From: Gammaproteobacteria bacterium
Lineage (GTDB): Bacteria > Pseudomonadota > Gammaproteobacteria > Pseudomonadales > Pseudohongiellaceae
Direction: 5' to 3'
DNA: 11,203 nucleotides
NCBI GenBank assembly: GCA_007571115.1
Contig: RKSA01000091.1
Coordinates: 1-11,203 of the forward strand
The stretch's first letter is position 1. Every line of letters begins with the position of its first letter. Below are positions 6,220 to 11,203 of this stretch, one piece after another. The position numbers were made by a program, and so were the translations under genes. The notes under the pieces are model-generated. The model searched no databases. It was not told the DNA's origin and worked only from the letters and a program-made list of their open reading frames with translations.

Positions 6220-6878
6220 GTGCTCCAGGACAAGGCTCTGGCGAGGTCTTTCATCGCGGCATCGCGGCGCCCCTGCCATTGCCCAACATCGACACCGACA
6301 CGATCATTCCCTCCCGGGAAATTCGCCGGGTATCGAAAGAGGGCCTCGGGGAGGCGCTTTTTGCCGGCTGGCGCTACCGTTCGGCGCAAACGCGCGAGCC
6401 TGCGACCGATTTCGTGCTCAATCTCCCCGGCTATCGCAGCGCGACGATCCTGCTCGGCGGCGACAACTTCGGCTGCGGCTCCTCCCGGGAGCACGCGGTC
6501 TGGGCGCTCAAGGATTTCGGTTTCAAGGTCATCGCGGCGCCTTCGTTTGGCGGAATCTTTTTCAACAATTGCGCACTCAACGGCATCCTGGCCATCGAGC
6601 TCGAAGCGGACTCGATCGAGCGCCTGGCCGATTGGACCGGGCTATCGCCGGTCGACAACCAGCTCGAAATCGACCTGCAGGCCCAGTTCATCGGCTGGCG
6701 CGGCACCGAGCGCATCCCCTTCGCCATCGAGCCGGCTCGACGCAGCCTGCTGCTCGAAGGCCTCGACGGAATCGCCGCAACGCTGCGCCGCCAAGCGAAA
6801 ATCGACGCCTTCGAGGAAGCCGACCGCCAACGTCGACCGTGGGTCTATCGCTGCGATTCACAAACGCCCTCTTCCTGA
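6216..6878 (+). CDS. leuD: LeuD-like hydro-lyase, small subunit
   Basis: 220 aa. This is the swivel-domain partner of the preceding large subunit and would close over the [4Fe-4S] active site. Landmarks are LPNIDTDTIIPSREIRRV (22-39), TDFVLNLPGYRSATILLGGD (64-83), NFGCGSSREHAVWALKDFGF (84-103) and APSFGGIFFNNCALNGIL (108-125). The loop IIPSREI differs from the E. coli IIPKQFL. That stretch helps set substrate choice in IPM isomerases and homoaconitases, so a different substrate is possible. The ATG overlaps the large-subunit stop as ATGA, implying coupled translation and equal subunit amounts. The last 34 bp overlap antisense with the 3' end of the convergent CoA-transferase gene. The symbol denotes family only. 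Confidence 0.9.
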   Translation: MSAPGQGSGEVFHRGIAAPLPLPNIDTDTIIPSREIRRVSKEGLGEALFAGWRYRSAQTREPATDFVLNLPGYRSATILLGGDNFGCGSSREHAVWALKDFGFKVIAAPSFGGIFFNNCALNGILAIELEADSIERLADWTGLSPVDNQLEIDLQAQFIGWRGTERIPFAIEPARRSLLLEGLDGIAATLRRQAKIDAFEEADRQRRPWVYRCDSQTPSS

Positions 6879-8050
6879 GTGAGGGTCGAAAGGCCAGTCT
6901 CGGCGAGGATTTCCCTGCCTTGTTCGCCTGCTGCGGGGAGGTCACTGCGCAGGCCGAAGCGTTGCCCGGCCCATTCGATGGGAAGCGCTGGCAGCGCGGT
7001 CTGCTCGCCGGCGTTTGCGCCGTCGCGCAGGGTGACGGGCAGCAATCCACCGCCAGCCTTGAGATGCGGATCGTCGAACAGGTCCGAAGGCTTGTTCACT
7101 TCGGCGAATGCCACGCCGGCACGATCGAGGCGCCGCAGCGCCTCGGCCTTGCTCATGGCGGCGAACAGCTCGCGCACGACCTGCATGATGCGGTCGCGCT
7201 GCCGCACCCGGTCATTATTGCGTTGCAGCGACGCGTCGGCGGCAAATTCGGCCAGTTCGAACTCCGCGCAGAAGCGGCGCCACTGCGTGTCGCTGACCAC
7301 GGCGACGAACACCGCCTCCTCGCCCTGTTCGCCCTGGCAGGTGACGATGTCGTAGACCGCCCAGGCCGAGCTGCGCACCGACATCGGCGGCGGCGGCGTG
7401 CCGGTGACGGCCTGCTGAGCCATGTGCTGGCCGACGAGGAACGCGGTCGTCTCGAAAAGCGACGCGGTGACCAGCTCGCCGCGACCGTCGCGATGGCGCC
7501 GTTCCAGCGCCGCGAGGATGCCGATCACGCCGAACATCCCTCCGGTGACATCGATCACCGAGGCGCCGGCGCGCATCGGCCGGCCCGGCAGGCCCGTCAT
7601 GTGTGCCAGGCCACCCATCATTTGCGTGACCTCGTCGAGGGCGGTGCGATTCTCGTAGGGACCCGAAAGAAAGCCCTTGAGCGAGCAATAGACGAGGCGC
7701 GGATTGCGTTCGCGCATCGCTTCCCAGCCAAAACCCAGCGCGGCCATGGCACCAGGGCGGAAGTTCTCGATCAGCACATCGGCTGTGGCGATCAGCCCGC
7801 TGGCGAGCTCGCGGTCGCGCTGCTGCTTGAGATCGAGGCAAATGCTCCTCTTGTTACGGTTGTACATCGGGAAGTAGCCGGCGCCCGAGCCTTGCAGGCG
7901 CCGGGTCTTGTCGCCTCCAGGAGGCTCGATCTTGATGACTTCGGCGCCAAGGTCGGCGAGGATCATGCCAGCGGAAGGCCCCATCACCATGTGGGTAAAC
8001 TCGATGACCTTGATGCCTGCCAATGGCAGCTCGCTGGCGTTTGATTGCAT
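6845..8050 (-). CDS. Class III (CaiB/BaiF family) CoA-transferase, second copy
   Basis: 401 aa, full-length and cytoplasmic. Family features are LAGIKVIEFTHMVMGPSAGM (10-29), DLGAEVIKIEPPGGDKTRR (33-51), NRNKRSICLDLK (64-75), DVLIENFRPGAMAALGFGWE (91-110) and NPRLVYCSLKGFLSGPYENR (116-135). The expected catalytic aspartate is D167 in SVIDVTGGMFG. The small-domain signature DDPHLKAGG is at 326-334. The sequence is clearly diverged from the first copy at 2418-3623, especially after the active-site region, so the two are unlikely to be recent duplicates and may serve different acids. The ATG at 8050 has GGTGGA just upstream. The open frame continues much further upstream, but only as antisense to the lyase gene. 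It is transcribed divergently from the lyase gene and convergently to leuD. Confidence 0.93.
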   Translation of the reverse strand: MQSNASELPLAGIKVIEFTHMVMGPSAGMILADLGAEVIKIEPPGGDKTRRLQGSGAGYFPMYNRNKRSICLDLKQQRDRELASGLIATADVLIENFRPGAMAALGFGWEAMRERNPRLVYCSLKGFLSGPYENRTALDEVTQMMGGLAHMTGLPGRPMRAGASVIDVTGGMFGVIGILAALERRHRDGRGELVTASLFETTAFLVGQHMAQQAVTGTPPPPMSVRSSAWAVYDIVTCQGEQGEEAVFVAVVSDTQWRRFCAEFELAEFAADASLQRNNDRVRQRDRIMQVVRELFAAMSKAEALRRLDRAGVAFAEVNKPSDLFDDPHLKAGGGLLPVTLRDGANAGEQTALPALPIEWAGQRFGLRSDLPAAGEQGREILAETGLSTLTQEEGVCESQR

Positions 8051-8070
8051 GTTTCCACCGCTTGTGCAGT

Positions 8071-8098
8071 TTGCCGGAACTGCTGCCAATGGTATATT
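8071..8098 (+). promoter_or_regulatory. Candidate sigma-70 promoter for the lyase-aldehyde dehydrogenase operon
   Basis: A -35-like TTGCCG (8071-8076) and a -10-like TATATT (8093-8098) are 16 bases apart. The predicted start near 8105 falls at the edge of the palindrome at 8106-8117, so a bound repressor would block it. On the opposite strand, TATACC (8096-8091) could be a -10 for the CoA-transferase gene. Confidence 0.4.
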
Positions 8099-8105
8099 TG
8101 TTATT

Positions 8106-8120
8106 TTGTTATAACAATAT
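8106..8120. promoter_or_regulatory. Operator-like element, copy 2 (TTGTTATAACAATAT), with perfect 12-bp palindrome
   Basis: TTGTTATAACAA (8106-8117) is a perfect palindrome in an AT-rich patch between two divergent genes. A further TTGTTAT half-like copy lies directly to its left (8099-8105). The full 15 bp matches the element at 4724-4738 in 12 of 15 positions. Form and position suit a dimeric repressor of the GntR, TetR or MarR type. Confidence 0.55.
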
Positions 8121-8152
8121 CTCATTTGCGCGAGATGCCCGGGTAGCCCAAC

Positions 8153-9079
8153 ATGACGGCAAGCATTCTGATCAGCGAGGTCGGCCTTCGCGACGGCCTG
8201 CAAAACATCAGCGAGACCATGGCAACAGCCGACAAGAAAACCTGGATTGCCGCGCAATACGCAGCCGGTTGCCGGGAAATGGAAGTCGGCTCCTTCGTTC
8301 CCGCACGCCTGCTGCCGCAACTCGCCGACACCGCCGAGATCACGCGTTACGCAGCCACCCTCCCAGGGCTCTGCGTCGCCGTGCTCGCGCCCAATCTGCG
8401 CGGACTTCGCGACGCTGTCGAAAATGGCGCCCACAAGGTGACGCTGCCATTCTCGATGAGCGAAACGCACTCGCTGCGCAATCTGAACAGGACCCACGCC
8501 CAGGTGCTCGAGGAAATCGGCGCCTGCGTCAGCTATCTCGCCACCTTGCCCAAAGCACGGCGGTCCATGTTCGAGGTGAGCCTGTCGACGGCCTTCGGCT
8601 GCACCCTCGAAGGGCCGGTTGCCGAAGCGCGGGTGCTTGCGTTCGCCGAACAGCTTGTCGGACTCGGGGTCGACGAAGTGAGCCTGTCCGACACTACCGG
8701 CTACGGCAATCCCGCCCAGCTCAAGCGCCTCGTGACCGGAATCTGGGAACGGTGCGGGCCGGAAAAGCTCACCGGCGTGCATCTGCACAACACCCGGGGG
8801 CAGGGTTTGGCGAATGCCCTGATGGCGATCGAGCTCGGCATCACGACTCTCGACAGTTCGCTCGGCGGAATCGGCGGCTGCCCATTCGCTCCAGGGGCGA
8901 GCGGCAATATCGTCACCGAGGATCTGGTGTTCCTGCTCGAATCCATGGGGCTTCGCACCGGAATCGATCTTGCCGCGCTGCTTGCAGTTCGCGAGCAGGT
9001 CAAGGCGGCCTTGCCCGGAGTCGAATTGTTCGGCTTCACTGCGGCAGCGGGGCTGCCGCTCGGATACCAGGCGGCGTGA
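8153..9079 (+). CDS. HMG-CoA-lyase-like (HMGL family) hydroxyacyl-CoA lyase
   Basis: 308 aa, a full-length DRE-TIM metallolyase close in size to bacterial HMG-CoA lyases. The family cleaves HMG-CoA to acetyl-CoA and acetoacetate, or similar hydroxyacyl-CoAs to an acyl-CoA and an oxo-acid. Visible catalytic motifs are EVGLRDGLQN (9-18) with R13 and D14, metal ligands H210 and H212 in GVHLHNTRGQGLANAL, and GGIGGCPFAPGASGN (238-252) with catalytic C243 and metal ligand N252. The usual SFVSPKWVPQ stretch is SFVPARLLPQ (47-56), a departure near the substrate pocket. No clear Shine-Dalgarno precedes the ATG, but the N-terminus fits the family. Its stop overlaps the next gene as GTGA. Next to two CoA-transferases it probably performs the final C-C cleavage. 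HMG-CoA, citramalyl-CoA or another substrate are all possible. Confidence 0.92.
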   Translation: MTASILISEVGLRDGLQNISETMATADKKTWIAAQYAAGCREMEVGSFVPARLLPQLADTAEITRYAATLPGLCVAVLAPNLRGLRDAVENGAHKVTLPFSMSETHSLRNLNRTHAQVLEEIGACVSYLATLPKARRSMFEVSLSTAFGCTLEGPVAEARVLAFAEQLVGLGVDEVSLSDTTGYGNPAQLKRLVTGIWERCGPEKLTGVHLHNTRGQGLANALMAIELGITTLDSSLGGIGGCPFAPGASGNIVTEDLVFLLESMGLRTGIDLAALLAVREQVKAALPGVELFGFTAAAGLPLGYQAA

Positions 9080-10503
9080 AAAAGATCCCGGCGAGGAATC
9101 CGCGCAGCGGTCGAATCGATCACGAGGTCGAAAACTGGCCCGCAGCGAGGCTCGCGGCGCTCGCCAGCGAATTGCGCGAGGCCCAGGCAGCATGGCGCCA
9201 GCAAGGCTTGCAACGGCGTGGCGAGGTCTTGCTCGCCTGGCGCGACCAGCTCAGGCGGCACAGCGAACCGATCGCCGCTGCCTTGACCGAGGATACCGGC
9301 CGCAGGCTCCTCTCCAGGTTCGAAGCGCAAAAGCCGATCAGCCTGATCGACCATTGGCTGCAACAGGCGCCGGCGCTGCTCGCCGACGAGTGCGGCGCCT
9401 CGGCCATGGCGCCGGGAATCGACTGGCGCCACATCAAGGTGCCATACCCGCTCGTCGGCGTCATCAGCCCATGGAACTTCCCGCTGACGCTTGCCTCCCT
9501 CGACGCAATCCCCGCCCTGCTCGCCGGCTGCGCAGTGATCGTCAAGCCCAGCGAGGTCACGTCGCGCTTCGTCGAGCCTTTGCGCGAAAGCATCGCCGCA
9601 GTTCCCGAGCTCGCTGCGGTGTTCCGCTTCGTTACCGGCAACAGCAGCGCCGGCATCGGCCTGATCGATGCGGTCGACGCGATCTGCTTTACCGGAAGCG
9701 TCGCAACGGGGCGCAAGGTCGGCGAACATGCGGCGCGGCGTTTCATTCCGGCGTTTCTCGAACTTGGCGGCAAGGATGCAGCGATCGTCACCGCCAGCGC
9801 CGAGCTCAGCAATGCCGTGCGAGCGATCGCCCGCAGCGCCTTCGGTGCGACCGGCCAGGCCTGCCAGTCCCTCGAGCGCGTCTACGTCGCGCGCGAGCGC
9901 CACGACGAATTCGTTCGCTCGCTGGTCGCTTGCGCCAAGGACATCAAGTTCAACGATGCCGACCTCGACCATGGCCATATCGGCCCGTTGATCTTCGCCC
10001 CCCAGGCGCGCAAGATCGAGCAGCAGCTTGAAGACGCCGCAGCTCGCGGCGCCAAGATCCATTGCGGCGGCAGCATCGAGAACCGCAGCGGCGGCGCCTG
10101 GTGCCGCCCCACCGTGCTCAGCGAGGTCGATCACGACATGCGCATCATGCGCGAGGAGACTTTCGGGCCACTGGTAACCGTGACGCCCTTCGATTCGATC
10201 AGGCAAGCGATCACCTTCGCCAATGCGTCGGATTATGGTCTCTCGGCTGCGGTTTTCGCGGCGACGAGGGAGGAGGCCGAAACCGTCGCCGCCGCGCTCG
10301 AGGTCGGCGCCATCAGCATCAACGACGCGGGCCTCACCATCGCAGCCAACGACGTGGAAAAGGACTCGTTCCGCCTCTCGGGAATGGGCGGCTCGCGAAT
10401 GGGGCCTTCGGGGATGAGCCGCTTCGTGCGCAAGCGCGCCCTGCTCTACCAGACCGCTGCGGCAGCCTCGATCGATTCGATGCGCGAAGGCCAATCGTTC
10501 TGA
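9076..10503 (+). CDS. NAD(P)-dependent aldehyde dehydrogenase
   Basis: 475 aa, a full-length cytoplasmic aldehyde dehydrogenase that oxidises an aldehyde to the acid. Key features are VGVISPWNFPLT (127-138) with N134, VIVKPSE (154-160) with cofactor-binding K157, CFTGSVATG (204-212), LELGGKD (228-234) with general base E229, nucleophile C263 in ATGQACQS, and EETFGPLV (360-367). I chose the GTG at 9076 because it overlaps the lyase stop as GTGA and gives the expected N-terminal KIPARNPRSGRID. The frame stays open further upstream only as a shadow of the lyase gene. It ends 17 bp from the convergent cytochrome gene. Coupling to the lyase suggests its aldehyde is a precursor in the same pathway. 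Substrate and cofactor preference cannot be told. Confidence 0.93.
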   Translation: MKKIPARNPRSGRIDHEVENWPAARLAALASELREAQAAWRQQGLQRRGEVLLAWRDQLRRHSEPIAAALTEDTGRRLLSRFEAQKPISLIDHWLQQAPALLADECGASAMAPGIDWRHIKVPYPLVGVISPWNFPLTLASLDAIPALLAGCAVIVKPSEVTSRFVEPLRESIAAVPELAAVFRFVTGNSSAGIGLIDAVDAICFTGSVATGRKVGEHAARRFIPAFLELGGKDAAIVTASAELSNAVRAIARSAFGATGQACQSLERVYVARERHDEFVRSLVACAKDIKFNDADLDHGHIGPLIFAPQARKIEQQLEDAAARGAKIHCGGSIENRSGGAWCRPTVLSEVDHDMRIMREETFGPLVTVTPFDSIRQAITFANASDYGLSAAVFAATREEAETVAAALEVGAISINDAGLTIAANDVEKDSFRLSGMGGSRMGPSGMSRFVRKRALLYQTAAAASIDSMREGQSF

Positions 10504-10520
10504 CCGGCGCCTCGCAACGG

Positions 10521-10904
10521 TCAAGGCTGAACGATGCTGATCTGATCCATTCCGGCATCGGGGTCGAGAGGCGCCTCCCCGGTGGGGAATCCCTGCTCGT
10601 GCAGGATGTAGGCGATCACGTCGGTATATTCCTCGAGCAGCAGCGAGCCGGGGCTGTCCGCAGGCATCGTTCCCACGATCGACTCCCAAAGCCGCAGCAG
10701 CGGCTGGCCGTCCCACAGGCGCAAGCTATCGCGATACGAGCGCAAATCATGGCAGATCTGGCAGACGCTCTCATGGACGAGCTTGCCGGCATCGGCCTGG
10801 TCCTGGGTGAACACCCCATCCCCGACGGTCCTCTGCTGCGCCGGCAACGCCTGCACAGCCAGCAGGCAGAACGCCAGCACCGCACAACGCAACGCCGTTT
10901 TCAT
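10521..10904 (-). CDS. Small exported class I cytochrome c
   Basis: 127-aa precursor. A signal peptide covers about residues 1-22 (Lys/Arg start, hydrophobic core CAVLAFCLLAVQAL, probable cleavage at LPA|QQ). One haem c site, CQICH (48-52), follows the typical lead-in FTQDQADAGKLVHESVC. The distal ligand is probably M80 in GTMPADSPGSL. The stretch EEYTDVIAYILHEQGFPTG (91-109) resembles the cytochrome domains associated with PQQ-dependent dehydrogenases. It should be a soluble periplasmic electron carrier. The ATG at 10904 is preferred because GGAGG (10915-10911) is six bases upstream. The in-frame ATG at 10910 directly abuts that site. No dehydrogenase partner is visible and the gene faces the aldehyde dehydrogenase tail to tail, so membership of the catabolic set is unclear. 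Confidence 0.9.
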   Translation of the reverse strand: MKTALRCAVLAFCLLAVQALPAQQRTVGDGVFTQDQADAGKLVHESVCQICHDLRSYRDSLRLWDGQPLLRLWESIVGTMPADSPGSLLLEEYTDVIAYILHEQGFPTGEAPLDPDAGMDQISIVQP

Positions 10905-10972
10905 TGCCATCCTCCAAATGGGCCGACCGGGCCTGGCCATCCGCCTTGCCACTTCCATGGAACGCCTGACGG

Positions 10973-10990
10973 CTGCGACTGGAGTCGCAG
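10973..10990. repeat. Palindrome CTGCGACT-GG-AGTCGCAG
   Basis: Eight-base arms around a two-base centre lie upstream of the cytochrome c gene. As RNA it would form a seven-pair stem with a four-base loop. No T-run follows on either strand, so it may be an operator or mRNA stem rather than a classic terminator. Confidence 0.45.
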
Positions 10991-11018
10991 GGAAGCGCCT
11001 CTTGCGTCATGCCAAATG

Positions 11019-11033
11019 CGGGCTTGGTGCCCG
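11019..11033 (-). terminator. Possible weak terminator after tgt
   Basis: On the minus strand CGGGC-ACCAA-GCCCG forms a five-pair GC stem about 23 bases after the tgt stop. It is followed only by CATTTGG, so the U-tract is poor and termination efficiency is doubtful. Confidence 0.3.
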
Positions 11034-11055
11034 GCTGCGTTCGTATCGCTCATTA

Positions 11056-11203
11056 TCAAGCTCCAGCCTGCTCGGCATCAGGATCATTTTGCTGCCCGGC
11101 GTTCCGGAACCGCAGGACAAAGTCGCGCAACCGCCGCTGCTCGATCGACTCGCGCAATTGTGCCATCAATTGCCGGTAATGGTGGAGGTTGTGCAAGGTG
11201 TTC
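11056..11203 (-). CDS. tgt: Queuine/guanine tRNA-ribosyltransferase, C-terminal end only
   Basis: Only the last 48 codons and the stop are in the window; the rest lies to the right. Tgt exchanges guanine for preQ1 at the wobble position of Asp, Asn, His and Tyr tRNAs. The visible sequence NTLHNLHHYRQLMAQLRESI, followed by a short charged helix and FVLRF, matches the conserved C-terminal end of Tgt (HNLxYYxxLMxxLRxAI...FV). The tail after that is hydrophilic and ends in AEQAGA. In many gammaproteobacteria yajC and secD follow tgt. Here a cytochrome c gene follows instead. Confidence 0.85.
   Translation of the reverse strand, partial: NTLHNLHHYRQLMAQLRESIEQRRLRDFVLRFRNAGQQNDPDAEQAGA

Noticed and set aside
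8023..9075. In-frame upstream extension of the aldehyde dehydrogenase
   Set aside because: It is a +1-frame shadow of the lyase gene. The GTG at 9076 gives the normal aldehyde dehydrogenase N-terminus.
8051..9193. In-frame upstream extension of the second CoA-transferase
   Set aside because: It would add 381 residues antisense to the lyase gene. The family N-terminus begins at the ATG at 8050.
10501..10523. Hairpin TGACCG...CGGTCA between the convergent stops of the aldehyde dehydrogenase and cytochrome genes
   Set aside because: Six-base arms with an 11-base loop and no T-run on either side are too weak to call a terminator.
8701..10716. 671-codon minus-strand open frame
   Set aside because: It is antisense to the lyase and aldehyde dehydrogenase genes, both of which carry intact catalytic motifs, and its translation is compositionally odd with no recognisable domain.
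11005..11025. Sigma-54-like TGGCAT...GC upstream of the cytochrome gene
   Set aside because: The GG and GC elements are about 8 bases apart rather than the required spacing of about 12.

Overview
The window is GC-rich, densely packed and strongly G/C-biased at third codon positions. It looks like the chromosome of a pseudomonadotan, probably a gammaproteobacterium. The taxonomic clues are the 3' end of a housekeeping tgt gene at the right edge, bacterial c-type cytochrome maturation signals and general codon use. No 16S, plasmid or phage marker is visible, so the assignment is tentative.

Layout, left to right. (1) A minus-strand operon runs from 4495 down past base 1. It encodes an amidohydrolase-2 family protein, a class III (CaiB/BaiF) CoA-transferase, a 96-aa acidic protein of unknown function, a bicupin with a histidine-rich tail, and an exported CpcT/CpeT-type (bilin lyase family) protein cut by the window edge. 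(2) A 323-bp divergent regulatory region (4496-4818) carries three 13-bp tandem repeats and a candidate operator. (3) A plus-strand pair encodes LeuC-like and LeuD-like hydro-lyase subunits joined by an ATGA overlap. (4) A second, minus-strand CaiB/BaiF CoA-transferase converges on leuD, and their 3' ends overlap by 34 bp. (5) A 102-bp divergent region contains a perfect 12-bp palindrome that closely resembles the candidate operator in region 2. (6) A plus-strand pair encodes an HMG-CoA-lyase-like enzyme and an aldehyde dehydrogenase joined by a GTGA overlap. (7) On the minus strand are a small exported cytochrome c and the last 48 codons of tgt.

How the genes may work together (inference). 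The enzyme set reads as a catabolic route for a branched or substituted dicarboxylic acid. The aldehyde dehydrogenase would oxidise an aldehyde to the acid. The LeuCD-like hydro-lyase would hydrate or isomerise an unsaturated diacid to a hydroxy-diacid. One or both CoA-transferases would activate it, and the HMG-CoA-lyase-like enzyme would cleave the hydroxyacyl-CoA to an acyl-CoA plus an oxo-acid. This parallels citramalate, HMG and dimethylmalate-type pathways. The amidohydrolase, cupin and CpcT-like genes would act upstream or in an accessory role, and their substrate cannot be read from the sequence. No transporter, oxygenase of a recognised family, or regulator gene is present in the window. 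The shared operator-like element in both divergent promoters suggests one regulator outside the window controls the whole set.
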